A DNA stretch of 24,534 nucleotides. It comes from Mesotaenium endlicherianum (Eukaryota; Streptophyta; Zygnematophyceae; Zygnematales; Mesotaeniaceae). The position numbers and the translations under genes were made by a program. This document shows positions 1 through 9,719 of this stretch, one piece after another (position 1 is the first letter of the stretch; each line of letters opens with the position of its first letter). Location: positions 80,666-105,199 of the forward strand of contig WELA01003208.1 of assembly GCA_009602735.1 (NCBI GenBank). The letters run 5' to 3'. The notes under the pieces were generated by a model that searched no databases, was not told where the DNA came from, and saw only the letters and a program-made list of their open reading frames with translations.

Positions 1-555
1 CATAATAAATTTTGAAAATTTACCTGGCTATAGTCCATGAGTAGCCGGTCATTTAGAGTCCAAGTTTGCTCAATTTGGAGCACTGGTGAGAGAGATATGA
101 TGCTCTAAGTAGAAGGGGGTCAGGCTGCTGGCATTGTTAGGGCAGAATATGCCTTCTGACATTGTGCCTTCCCCTGAACTTGGAATGCTCTGAAACTCAA
201 GACTCTGGTAGAACATCTTACAGCGCCCAGTTTGAGACTTAGTTTGCAGAATTTGGAGAAGTATAGAAGGACTTATGATTTTCAGAAGTTTCTGCACAGA
301 TTTGGAGGAGTGCCTACTCTCTCAGCTCTCAACGACACTCCAGAAATGAGAATGCTCTCAAATTTGGTGACCCGGTAGAGTTCTCCGACGCGGTCCGTCT
401 GGCACTCGAATTTTCAGATTTGGAGCAGTTCTGTGGCCGCTATGAATTTTTGAATTCGTGGCAGATTCTGGGCCAACTTGTACAATTTTCTTTATCATTA
501 AGGAGTAGGCTAGCCAATAAGGTCACACCACCTACGACCTTGCCTAGTCTACCTT

Positions 556-684
556 ACATGTGTAGCACCTGACTTGGCGCCTTTGACTAGTCCTCTTCAC
601 ATGTGTGGCATCTGACTTGAAACTGTTGACTAGTTTGCTCCACATGTGTAAGACCTGACTTGACGCGCCGAGACGTCGCTTTTT
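556..684 (+). repeat. 43-bp tandem repeat, about 3 copies
   Basis: Copies start at 556, 599 and 642. Each begins ACATGTGT, followed by a CTGACTTG block, and the first two also share TTGACTAGT. The third copy fades after the CTGACTTGACG block. The array sits directly before the polypurine tract of the LTR element. Confidence 0.8.
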
Positions 685-686
685 CT

Positions 687-699
687 ATCGGGGGGGTGA
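687..699 (+). other. Polypurine tract of the LTR retrotransposon
   Basis: A run of seven G followed by TGA lies immediately 5' of the LTR boundary at 700. This is the expected position for the plus-strand primer of reverse transcription. It also argues that 700-1202 is a 3' LTR and not a solo LTR. Confidence 0.6.
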
Positions 700-1202
700 T
701 GTAGTGATTTGAGTTATTATATATTAGTTTGCATATATTTTAATGTTTTCAAATATATTTGGAGTAGTATTGTGTGGAGTCAAGTGTGAATAGGTACTCT
801 AGTAACTTGGTTCATGTCCTTTGAACCTTCCAAGGCATTTTCGAAGTTAGAGGAAAGACCTAGAAGAACTCCATGTGGCAAAAGTCAGATGTGCCATTTT
901 TAGGTCAAAAGGACATGTGTACATTATTCTAGAAAGAGGTGGCAAGTTTTGGGATGTGTTGGGTGCCAACACATCAACATACACCTTCCTAGAAATTACT
1001 TATGTAGCAAGTATATAAACAAGAGCTAGAACATAGAAAGACATTGCAGAATCACTCTTGTACTTGCCAAAATCCAGAAATATATTAACTTTCAAGAAGC
1101 CATCTCTCTTTCAAGAAGCTACCACTTGTGTTCAAAGATCCTTGTCTTGAATAGATAAAGTATTCTGTTTTACTAAGTACTTTATCTATCTGTTTCACTA
1201 CA
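700..1202 (+). mobile_element. 3' LTR of a retrotransposon (503 bp)
   Basis: The element starts TGTAGTGA at 700 and ends TCACTACA at 1202, a perfect 8-bp terminal inverted repeat of the TG...CA type. A polypurine tract abuts the 5' end and a TATA box lies at 1012-1019, about two thirds of the way through, as expected for a U3 promoter. The bases before 700 (GGTGA) and after 1202 (CATGC) do not match, so this is not a solo LTR with a target-site duplication; the other LTR should lie left of the window. It ends about 34 bp before a decayed glycosyltransferase fragment. Confidence 0.8.
1012..1019 (+). promoter_or_regulatory. TATA box inside the LTR (U3)
   Basis: TATATAAA lies inside the LTR, so the element's transcription start (U3/R border) should be about 25-35 bp downstream, near 1045. 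The assignment rests on motif and position only. Confidence 0.5.
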
Positions 1203-1235
1203 CATGCGCAAGCGTGCACGCAGAAATGTGTATGT

Positions 1236-1434
1236 GCATGTCATCGTTCGGCGCGGCGAATTTAAACTCAATAGTGCTCGAGACGCGGTTGCTAGAAGAC
1301 ATGCGAGGTGAGAGCCGGTGCTAGATAGAAACCGCAGCGGCCGCTGCCCGGCAATGTTTCCTGTTTACCTGCAAGCACCAGCTGGAGGCTCCCGAGGTGC
1401 TGCTAGTGCACGCGGTGTTTCTCGGATACGCGTG
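1236..1434 (+). pseudogene. BC10-like glycosyltransferase, 3'-terminal fragment
   Basis: This stretch aligns along its whole length with the last ~200 bp of the glycosyltransferase gene ending at 7480. Shared blocks include GTTCGG.GCGGCGAA/GAGTT near the start, GAGCCGGTGC in the middle, and GCAAGCACC...GGAGGCTC and GGATACGCGTG at the end. I estimate roughly 70% identity by eye. The frame is destroyed: a TAG follows the GAGCCGGTGC block and the ancestral stop TGA reads TGG here. No homology to the upstream exons is seen, so it is a fragment. It is squeezed between an LTR ending at 1202 and a chromovirus on the opposite strand; either insertion could have removed the remainder. Confidence 0.8.
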
Positions 1435-1641
1435 GCGTCGGGGGCTAAGATGTGCATGTTTTGGAACTTAGCTGTGGAAAGTAGCGCTCTACGTATATTG
1501 ATTGATAATGAAGTAGGATCACGATAGGTCTGATGAAGTGCAGAGGTGGGTAGGCTAGCTTGCGCTTGCACGTGAAGCCCCCAAGACATGACCTCCATGG
1601 CAAGTATTCGAGTCCGCTCGGATGCAAATTCGCTTTGCATA

Positions 1642-2010
1642 TTATGTGTCGTTTGACTTTTACGACTGTTTGTTCGTATTAACGACTGGTAGTAAATCCG
1701 AAATCTGTGACTGTGCATTATCCGAAATAATGACAGTCAAAATAACTTAATCAAGCAATGATTAATTCAGTTAACATCTAATAATTAATCAAAGTAACTT
1801 TATGAATAATTATGTCGTACTTTTGCGAAGAAGTCGAATTACGTTACGACGCTTTTTGCAATAGTATCTTGGTCTTCGCCAATCGACCGGGAATTAATTG
1901 GCACATGCGTGTGGTGAATAATTCAATGTGATGCAATCATTTATCAAATAATGTATGATAAATAATCGGGAAAACGTCCCAAATACGCCTAAAAAGCTCA
2001 GATCGTTACA
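1642..2010 (-). mobile_element. LTR of a Ty3/Gypsy chromovirus (left edge uncertain)
   Basis: On the minus strand an LTR should begin at 2010 with TGTAACGATC, directly after a polypurine tract and downstream of a chromodomain. The stretch is AT-rich, unlike the GC-rich sequence left of about 1640. I could not fix the far LTR end: TGT occurs at 1646 and 1648, but no target-site duplication can be tested because only one end of the element is visible. The right boundary is well supported; the left is a guess. Confidence 0.5.
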
Positions 2011-2026
2011 CTCCTCCCCCCTTAAA
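2011..2026 (-). other. Polypurine tract of the chromovirus
   Basis: Read on the minus strand this is TTTTAAGGGGGGAGGAG, ending exactly at the TGTAACG LTR start. Its orientation matches the chromodomain upstream. Confidence 0.65.
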
Positions 2027-2150
2027 AGAACTTAACGTCCTCGTTAAGCGTACGTCTTTTAAGTATGAATGTGTCAATACTAGCCTTGACTAGCGGAAAA
2101 CACTGGTGAGCGATTGGACTATGCATCATCACAATGACGGAAAAGAGCGA

Positions 2151-2494
2151 TTAGTTGGCCGCGTCTCTTTTGCGTTTGTTCCTTGACTTACGAATTGGCC
2201 CGGGTAGCACACTGCCCGTGGGACAAAGCTGTTGAGCGGCAGCCCATCGTAACCAATATTGTTGAACCAGGTCCTTACAGTTAAGTAGGATTTTGTCCTG
2301 AGGTTCGTACGAATTCCAGCTGGAATCGTAATCAAGCCACTTTATCAAAAGTTCCACGCGTGGAGGCTTATGACGAGTGTAGCGGTGTCCTAAGACCTCC
2401 TCTACATTAATTGTTACTAATATGTGTACATTTATGTCACCCTTTCCCTGCCCTTCCAGTCTGTGTCCACCAAGTCCAAATTCCCTCTCCCCCT
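2151..2494 (-). pseudogene. Integrase C-terminus with chromodomain, Ty3/Gypsy chromovirus (partial)
   Basis: The minus-strand frame is open from about 2494 to a TAA at 2151-2153. Its central part has the chromodomain pattern VEEVLGHRYTRHKPPRVELL, then IKWLDYDSSWNSYEP and a helix ending DLVQQYW. A basic tail (RKSRNKRKRD) follows before the stop. In chromoviruses this domain lies at the integrase C-terminus and directs insertion to particular chromatin. Upstream of about 2494 the frame meets a TAG and no integrase core, RNase H or reverse transcriptase is seen, so the copy is truncated and presumably dead. The polypurine tract and LTR follow in the same orientation, which confirms the assignment. 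The stretch before the chromodomain (about 2415-2494) is open but I do not recognise it. Confidence 0.85.
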
Positions 2495-3310
2495 AGGCCC
2501 CCCCGTTTTCACCCGTGCCTGCAAACTTTGACGTCAAACCTTGTCAAGTGCAGGCAGCTGGGCCGTGAAAGAGTTGGTTAGCTAAGCAGCACAAAACTCA
2601 AGTTTGAGGAATTGGGGTACAGGGGTCAAGTACAGTGCAAGTGGCAAAGGTTCTAAGTAGGCCTAAGCACAGGGTCTATGCGACCGGATCTAGGTTGGGA
2701 TGGTGTACCCATGCTCCCTCCTATTGCAAATTAAAGTGACTCTCTCTCTGACACGTATGTGTCATGCACGCATTCACACATTTTTTTCTGCCTTCTACAC
2801 ACGGCATGCTTGTGTCAGTGTGCGGTCACGAAACTGCGCACACCTGTTGAGCGTGTGTGCTCGTATGTATGGGCAGGGTTAGGGCGTCACTGTTTTGACC
2901 CTATACCTTCTGATGTGCAATGGGCAGTCGCAACCAAGAACGGCACCAGTGATGCAGCCCCCGCCAGCTGGCAGCAGAGATGGTGAGGTGGCGGGAGATC
3001 CTACGGTTGTCAGCAGAGCAAGTAGGGGGCCAGCAGCCAAAACTGCTCTCGAGGGTGCAAGAATACTGCCGCTGCCAGGGGGGGGAGGGATTGCGGGGCC
3101 AGCAGCTCCATCTCCCAGGCAATGAGCTGCCATGTCTGAACAGGGAGATAGCTCCCGAGGAGCAGCAGCAGGCGTAGCAGCTGAGATGGAAGTGGCAGCT
3201 GAGGGTTGCGCAAGCAGCATGAGATTAGGGTTAGGGTTGGGGTGTGGGCGGAAGGAGGAGAAGTAAGACTCGGCAGCCATAGGTATGAATGTCGACATTG
3301 ATAGCACCAA
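2495..3310. other. No convincing gene; TG-rich then GC-rich low-complexity DNA
   Basis: At 2740-2880 the plus strand is rich in TG/CA steps and resembles the TG-rich introns elsewhere in the window. From 2880 to 3310 it becomes GC-rich with short open frames on both strands, rich in Ala, Pro, Gln or Ser depending on frame. A short telomere-like run (TTAGGG twice, then TTGGGG) lies at 3225-3242. Nothing here matches a family I know. Confidence 0.5.
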
Positions 3311-3385
3311 CTAGGGGGGGGGGGAGTAGGGGATATTGGAGGGGTCGGTGACATCAGGGACATTGAGACCTTCTGGAAGAAAATA

Positions 3386-3417
<32 letters not shown>

Positions 3418-3775
3418 GGCTGGGGCGCTGGGGTGCTGTTGGGGCTCTGGCGGGGGTGTCGCCAGCTGTCAATGCTGAGGCGGCTGCTGCTGGTGCTGCG
3501 GTGGCTGCTGCTATTCCTAAGGCTCCTGCTGCGGCTACTGGGGCTGGTGCAGATGCTGGCGCCGGTGGTGACGTGATAGCTGGCAATACTGCCACATCAG
3601 CTTCTTTGCGGGTTGCGCTAAGTAGGGAGGAAGCCAAGCAGCTGCAACAGCTATGAGGGGAAGCAACTGCTGATTGTGAAGAGAGTAATGGGAAGGGATG
3701 AAAGCGAGTTGATGTTGGAAAGCGCCGGAGGAGGAAGAGAAGGGGGGAGGAGATTGAGGCAACCCCTCTGGGCAT
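3311..3775 (-). CDS. Low-complexity open frame, possible exon (doubtful)
   Basis: A 154-codon minus-strand frame is Ala/Pro-rich in the middle, then has a run of about ten Ser encoded by the (CTG)10 tract read in reverse, then a tail reading YFLPEGLNVPDVTDPSNIPY and several Pro. The tail looks more protein-like than the rest. The opposite strand is also open for 106 codons (3336-3656) with a poly-Leu run from the same tract followed by Ala/Gly. GC-rich repeats keep several frames open by chance, so either or neither may be coding. I do not recognise a family. Confidence 0.25.
3387..3416 (+). repeat. (CTG)10 trinucleotide microsatellite
   Basis: Ten perfect CTG units. Read through in coding frames they give Leu runs on the plus strand and Ser or Gln runs on the minus strand. 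Further imperfect GCTGCTG stretches follow up to about 3540. Confidence 0.95.
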
Positions 3776-5412
3776 GAGAGCGGAGAGGATGGCCTGTTTG
3801 CGGAAGAGTGCGATAGCGGAGCATTGAAGTAATGATTATATGTGCGTTTTTTGTTCATGCACTAGTCCGTGCTTGTGTGCTTTGTAGTTCTGTATTCACG
3901 AGGGACAGCATGCAGTGCATCCTATACTGTGCTATACGGGGGGTGCACGTGACCTATGCCCACTTTATATTCATGTACGCATCAAGCTCACATTTCTTAA
4001 TGATGGTCCTCATATGGCTTCTCTTGACGAAAGACGACCAAACTACTCCGGGTCCGTGCCTATAATTAATATCTTGCATCATACAACGAGTATAAGTAGG
4101 AACATCATGATTCATGAACTTTCACTTCCCACTTCATCGACCCTAAGTCATATCTTGGTTATGATCGAGAGACATACCTTCTGTTGGCCTCAAGAGCACC
4201 AATTAAAGCAGTAATTAAGTGTAGCCTGCCTACAGTGGGCTCAGCTTTCAGGAGTCTACCAAATTTTCCGCAACTTTCGCAAACATATGAGGCAGAACGA
4301 TAATTCCATTTCCAATTTCCTTTCGGCACTTCGCAAGCCTGGCTGCATTATTTCGCGAATGACCGTTAGTTAAAATGGCGCTCGTATATAGCGTCCGGGA
4401 CAGAAAAGGTTGACTGCCCTCATGTTGACCTTGTCTCAATAATTAAGCTATCCATGCATGCTGTCACTATAGCCATATCTACGAGCCAGACGTAGTCCTT
4501 TGACGACTTACTAACTTTTAAGTGCGTAACTTTTCACGTCACATTATCAATCACATTCTGAAAATTTCGACGGACTTCTTGTATACTCCCGTCTATGCTG
4601 ATCGAGCCTCACGATTGCTCCATGTCACATCACATTGTCGCAGGCAGGACCCCTGCAGAAGTCTCATGGCTCTTACTGTCTTTGTTATGGCGATTAAGCC
4701 CCACGAGATTAAGACCGATCATTTAAATTTGACAAGGATAGTAACCTCTACTTCTTACATGCCTGAATCATGACAGGAACGTGTATAGAGAGCAGGAAAG
4801 CATTGACGTTCTGTAGAATAGTCAGTAATGGTGTCGTGCATACTGCAAAAATGGAGCGATCTTACCCAGTACCGGTCTGCATGTATATTCTCAACTTTCA
4901 GTGTACAGCCCCCTTAAATATATACAAAAGAGAAAAAGGACTTTCCTTTGTAAATATGGCACATATGCAACGCACAATATAGCCACGTTATTGAAACACA
5001 TGGCTGGGTGGCGCTGGCAGATGTTCAGTACTTCAATTTCTCTAGGTGCCATGCTCCCAGCCTGCATTTTGGATCAGTGACTGGAGAACCCAAGTTAGGG
5101 GAGATGTGAGCATATATCTTTTCTTAGAAAGTGTTTATCCATTACTTGTGCACATGTGATGCTCCCTTCAGGAATTAAGCTGTATATATATAATATAGCT
5201 CCCTTCAAAAGTAGTGCGTAAGAATTGATCAACTAATAAGTCTCATGAATCATGCATGCCAACCGAGCACCAGCAGAATTATTGACAAAAATATCCGCCG
5301 GCTATATATCATCATATACACTAGAAAACAGGGCTAGTGCATGCTCTATTCAATCAACGTCCTAGCTACCCTGCAAGAATGAAAAGGTGAAGGTCAAATA
5401 AGCCACAGCTGA
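3776..5412. other. Intergenic; no gene seen
   Basis: AT-richer sequence with only short frames that show no recognisable motif and no convincing exon pattern. It precedes the glycosyltransferase gene, so its right end should hold that gene's promoter. A TATATATATAATATA stretch near 5183-5197 and TATATATCATCATATA near 5303-5318 are possible core elements, but the region has many such runs and I cannot choose one. Confidence 0.5.
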
Positions 5413-7480
5413 ATGGCTCTCTTAGTGCTGGAACACTCGCCCCGGCTGGCGTGCCTCCTCGTGTTTCTCATCTTGGAGATTGCCGTAGGCCTGCTCGTTG
5501 TTGACTTCCCATACGCCACCAGAGGCCCCCGCGACTTCCCTTTCTCTGCCTCCACGCTCTACAGGAGGCCCGCCCCCAGCGGCATGGCCGGCGAGAGCTC
5601 CAGCTTGGATTGTGAGAGCCCTACCACCTCAGCACTCCCGCATGGCGTCGACGCAGAGAGTCCCTCCTCTAAAGTCTCCCTCTCAGATCTCAGTGCTGTG
5701 GATCTCGAGACGTTGGAGGGGCAGGACTCGACTCACTCAAGTGTGAAATCTGCGCGAGAGTCTGCGCGCGAGTATGCCGAGGAATATCCATGGACGGGGC
5801 CAGTGGTTGGGCAGGTTGCGTCAGAGGGAGAAGGAGAGGAGGAGGAGAAGGCTCGCACGCTGCGCCTGCTAGGCGGCGGTTCTCCAAGGCCTCCGGAAAA
5901 TGACTACAAAAATACGTGCCCTTGGGCGCAGCAGACGACACGCAACGGGACGCACAGGGGGACGCGCGAGGGGGCACACAAGAGGACTCCCAGGGGGACA
6001 CGCAGGGGGACACCCCAGGGGACATTTACACGCGCACGCAGCAAGCAGTGGGGGACAAACTTGGTTGGAAAGCAGCGCAGGTGAAAGGAACAAAAGGAGC
6101 TCCCAATGAGAACAGCCCCCTGGCCCAACTCCCACGCCTCGCTACTCAGCCCCTTCTCCTGCCCCTGCCCCTGCCTCAACCCCGGCCCCTGGCTCCCCAG
6201 CCTCTGCCCCAGCCTCTGCCCCGGCCCCCGTTGCAGCCGTTACCCCAGGCCCCGTCGCAGCCACTGGCCCAGCCCCCGGCCCTGCCTCCATCCCAGCAGC
6301 TGCAGCCGCAGAAGAGAGTTGCCTTCATGTTTCTGACGCGGGAGGGGCTGCCGCTGGCTCAGCTGTGGGGCAAGGTCTTTGACGCCCCGCGCAACGCCGC
6401 CAGGTTCACGGCGTATATCCACGGGAATCTCTCGCGGGAGCACCAGGAGTATCTCACGCAGCTGTTCCCGCATTGCGTTGTTCCCCTGATGGTACTTCCT
6501 CGCCCTTGCTCTTGCTCTTCTTTGTTGCGCTCTTGCTCCCACTGTGTTGGTCTCTTCCTGTCGCTGACTGCCTCCCCCCCTCATGCTCTCCTTGTTTCTG
6601 ACACTCTGATACACTCGCGCTTGTGCGTTTGCATGCTTGCTCTGGCTTTTGCCCTGGCTTTTGCCCTGGCTCCAGGGACTCTATTTCCCTTCCTGTCGCC
6701 CCTCTCCAAGCAATTTCATTTTCTTGACTTTCTACTCCCTTGACTTAACTCTGGCGGGCGGGCGGGCGATTTGGCGGTCGGGCGGCGGCTGCGGGCGACT
6801 GGCGGGCGGGCAGGAAACGGAGTGGGGCTCAGCGAGCCTAATGGAGGCGGAGAGGAAGATGCTCAAGTATGCCCTGGGCAACCCGCACAACGAGCGCTTT
6901 GTGCTGCTCTCTGAGAGCTGCGCGCCCCTCTGGAGCTTTTCCGTGGTGTACGACCACTTCATGGGGTCCCCCCTCAGCATCCTGGAGAGCTACGACCGGC
7001 CCGGGAGGGACGCGCGGGGGCGCTACCAAGCGGACTTTCTGCCCGAGGTGACCTAGGCCCAGTGGCGCAAGGGCAGCCAGTGGTTCAAAGTTGACCGCAG
7101 GCTTGCATCGGCGATCGTTGCTGACGGCACCTACTTTCAGGTTTGAAACGTACTGCAGGCGGTCGTGGGGGTGCTTCTGCGACGAGCACTACCCTGTAAC
7201 GTTGCTGGGCATTTTTTTCCCGCAAAGGCTTGCATATCGAACGATGACATGGACTAAGTGGCCATCGGAGGACTCTTCGCATCCCGCGTCGTTCGGTGCG
7301 GCGGAGTTCAACTCAACGACGCCCAACACGGCGCTGCTGGATGAGATGCGGGGCGGGAGCCGGTGCCAACTATGGCGCAGAGAGGCGGCGGGCCATTACT
7401 GCTTCCTGTTCAGCCGCAAGCACCGGCCGGAGGCTCTCGAGGGGCTGCTGGCGCACGCGGAGTTTCTTGGATACGCGTGA
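5413..7480 (+). CDS. BC10-like (DUF266/GT14-type) glycosyltransferase gene, probably broken
   Basis: This family (Pfam Branch, relatives of rice BC10) comprises Golgi type II membrane proteins that affect wall polysaccharides or glycoproteins. The ATG at 5413 opens a frame with one membrane segment at residues 11-31 (LACLLVFLILEIAVGLLVV). Then come an acidic/Ser-rich stem, a Pro/Leu/Gln stalk (6150-6310) and the catalytic domain: KRVAFMFLTREGLPLAQLW, then (after an intron at 6492-6813, donor GTACTT, phase 0) EAERKMLKYAL, NERFVLLSESCAPL, QWRKGSQWF, CDEHY, and a C-terminus ending FLGYA. A phase-0 intron 5815-6149 (CAG|GTTGCG ... CTCAG) would join the N-terminal frame to the stalk frame. Two faults lie close together: TAG at 7054-7056 just before QWRKGSQWF, and one extra base near 7141 between TYFQ and FETYC. 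With both, it is a recent pseudogene or carries assembly errors. I am sure of the family, less sure of exon 1. Confidence 0.85.
5936..6035 (+). repeat. 12-bp GC-rich minisatellite in the glycosyltransferase gene
   Basis: Imperfect copies of CAGGGGGACACG run from about 5936 to 6035. In one frame they encode a TQGD-type repeat and in another RGT-type repeats, so two frames are open at once (5413-6084 and 5916-6491). It lies inside the proposed intron 5815-6149; if that intron is not real, the repeat would be translated in the stem. Confidence 0.75.
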
Positions 7481-8604
7481 TTGATCGACATGGGTGTCGA
7501 TCTGGAAACGTAGGCAGGGAATTTCGTCTCTATATGAGTTGTAGATAGGACTTTGGATCTAGCCCCCAATACTAATCAGCGAGCTAGGGGTACCTGGGCT
7601 CACATGTGAAGTGCACAGTCCTCTTTGAGACGTAAAGATTAAGCTCGCGCCAATCACGGACAGCATGCATGACAATCGTCCTCCATGCACTCGCTTGCAA
7701 GGAGGAAATCACTTATTATTTCGTGACGACATTCCATGCTTTTCTCCCCCCATGGGCAGGTCGCAGATTAGTAACATACAGTAGCACATTAAGAAAAGGA
7801 TGGCGATGGGCAAGGGAGGAAGGTAGTAAGCGTCCCTGGGCATTTGTCTGCATATTCATCTGGAATATGAAGCTGCGATTGAGCGTGGTCCAAATTGGTA
7901 AATAATAAATTAGGTACCGGGGGTCTTATTTGCTAGAGGATGGGAGGTGATGGAAAGTGATCCAACCCATGAATGATCAGTTCACTTGCCACTAATGTCA
8001 ACCATCCGTACGTTTGGTCCAGCATGAGACTCAGCTTGGGAGCGAGTGATTTGTTCCGACACACAAGAATGTATCCTTGATCCAAGGGACATGGCAAGGA
8101 AAGAGATACATACTTCATTGCTATCAAGTGAGACACTTGCACGAAGAGCAATCTAATAAAATCACCAGAAACCGATCGCAGTCAAACATTTGTGCAATGA
8201 ACGCAAAGACAGATTTACTATCGCTGGTAACTACCAATGACACAGAATGTCATGAGAGCCACTACAAGGAATGCAGGATCTTTACTTTCCTCGAATCCCA
8301 AAAATGCGCATCCCTCACGTGAATTTCCACCTTGGCACTTGCGCAATCATTTGTTCAGTAAATGCGCAGACGAGCCGACACATCATCCCAGTTCACCATC
8401 TCTCAAGCACCAGAGACACACGGTTGGGTCGCAAGTGGAAGTATACCAGTACACCTGCTGCATGCATGCATACCTCCATGTGTCAAATCCGAGACAAGCT
8501 TATTACATTCCTGTTCCTTGACCTCCTGCACAGCTGCTCCTCGTGTCCACTTCGGGTACAAGCTTACTCTACCATCCTGTGCTTCATCAACCTCCGGGAC
8601 GACG
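7481..8604. other. No gene seen
   Basis: AT-richer sequence after the glycosyltransferase stop. It should hold that gene's 3' UTR and, at its right end, the 3' UTR of the minus-strand exon ending at 8605. No conserved protein segment, RNA gene or clear repeat was found. Confidence 0.5.
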
Positions 8605-8895
8605 CTACTGCCAGCTGGTGCAGAACCACTGCGACTCGATCTCATCCACGGGGTCAAAGAGCTTCTCGATGCGCGGCAGCTGGCGCGCAAACTTCGCAGT
8701 CATCCACGTCTTGAGCACGTCGCGCTTCAGCAGCTTCCCCTCGGCGTCCCATACGCAGCTCTTGGCCTCGAACAGCGCGCGCACAGTCAGCACGAGGAAG
8801 AACTCGTTGTGGTAGCCGGCGATGCGCGCCACCCCCACCTCCGGCAGCGTGATCTGGCCAGCCCCCATCTGCCAGGCATAGTCGTACATAATCAA
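8605..8895 (-). CDS. Unrecognised protein, C-terminal exon (partial)
   Basis: This minus-strand frame of up to 96 codons ends with TAG at 8605-8607. It is GC-rich with strong third-position G/C, like the true exons here and unlike its AT-richer flanks, so I believe it is coding. It reads GQITLPEVGVARIAGYHNEF, then FFLVLTVRALFEAKSCVWD, then an amphipathic basic part (KRDVLKTWMTAKFARQLPRI) and ends SQWFCTSWQ. A CAG acceptor at 8869-8871 and an upstream donor consensus CTG|GTAAGT (exon end 8917) would bound a 48-bp intron. Upstream exons are expected at higher coordinates but I could not place them. I do not recognise the family and assign no function. Confidence 0.6.
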   Translation of the reverse strand: MIMYDYAWQMGAGQITLPEVGVARIAGYHNEFFLVLTVRALFEAKSCVWDAEGKLLKRDVLKTWMTAKFARQLPRIEKLFDPVDEIESQWFCTSWQ

Positions 8896-8917
8896 AAGAG
8901 CAGAAAAGCCACTTACC

Positions 8918-9719
8918 AGATGGTCATTAACAAGAGAGAGCCACTAAACATAGCACTGATCATATGGCTGCCAACAGATGGCACTCAAAAGAGAGCCACG
9001 CACACAGCCAACGAACACATGGAGGGACAGACGGGGTTGCCCTGGCTGAGTCCTCACTGAGGGATAGGCTCGACGGGTCGTAAAACGCGCGAGATTGCAC
9101 CATCATCAGCATGAGAGGTGGCTGTGGCCGTGAGTCCTTATCCAAAGATCAAGAAACTGGCAGGCTATCAAACACATGCGAGTAGGGGCTATGGCGCATC
9201 ATCAGAATGCCGCCACCTGGCTGTGCCTGCCCCACCGCTCTTTAACCCACCGGACGCCAGGCTTTGGGGACAAGAAATTCAGCGCACACGCAGGGATTGG
9301 CAGCCAAATCGCCAGATGGCCGCAGCTGTCTCAGCTGCTTCCCAAGTCGAAGTCGCAGTATTCGAACAACTGGGAAGACTACAGAAGTGAATTTAAATGA
9401 ACAAGAACTTAAATGGCACCAGCCATCAAGAGAAAACACAACCCACAAGTACCCGCACCGCAGCCTGTCCATGATGAGAAAGTACCGTTACCCTTACGGA
9501 AGGGGGAAGGCAGCCCAGCAGCCCAGCAGGCGCTAGAAACTGGAGCACGAGGAGAAACAGGGGCTGGATGGTAAAGCAAAGGCTCTCACCCCATCTTGGG
9601 CAAAAGAGAAGTGGGTGATCCTCGCTGACTTTCTGTCGAAGCTGGGGGGCAAGAACAACATTTTCACGCCACTTCCTGAAATGAATTGCTCCCGGATATT
9701 CTGCACTCACGCACCACAG
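8918..9719 (-). other. Possible upstream exons of the 8605-8895 gene, unresolved
   Basis: Moderately GC-rich DNA with several short open frames on both strands. On the minus strand a segment around 9590-9690 contains FLPPSFDRKSARITHFSF followed by a GTGAGA donor-like site, and one near 9350 reads FEYCDFDLGS after a TTCCCAG acceptor-like site. These could be exons of the same gene, but phases and boundaries do not resolve into a model and no family is recognised. Confidence 0.25.

Larger units (their letters stand above)
1..699 (+). mobile_element. LTR retrotransposon, 3' end of internal region (partial)
   Basis: This stretch lies immediately upstream of a polypurine tract and a well-defined LTR, so I read it as the 3' untranslated end of a retrotransposon whose body lies left of the window. 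No gag or pol reading frame is visible. It is internally repetitive: AGTTTGCTCAATTTGGAG near 67 recurs as AGTTTGCAGAATTTGGAG near 241, and GAATGCTCT near 183 recurs near 350, which suggests an old duplication of roughly 170 bp. A cleaner 43-bp tandem repeat occupies 556-684. The superfamily cannot be decided from this part alone. Confidence 0.55.

Noticed and set aside
700..1202. Solo LTR
   Set aside because: A polypurine tract abuts the 5' end and the flanking 5 bp (GGTGA and CATGC) do not match, so it fits a 3' LTR of a longer element.
3225..3242. Telomere-like TTAGGG TTAGGG TTGGGG
   Set aside because: Only two exact units inside otherwise ordinary DNA; too short to indicate a telomere or an interstitial array.
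7048..7140. A 93-bp intron (GAG|GTGACC ... TTTCAG) that would remove the in-frame stop of the glycosyltransferase
   Set aside because: It would delete the conserved QWRKGSQWF motif, and the join reads straight into GTT TGA.
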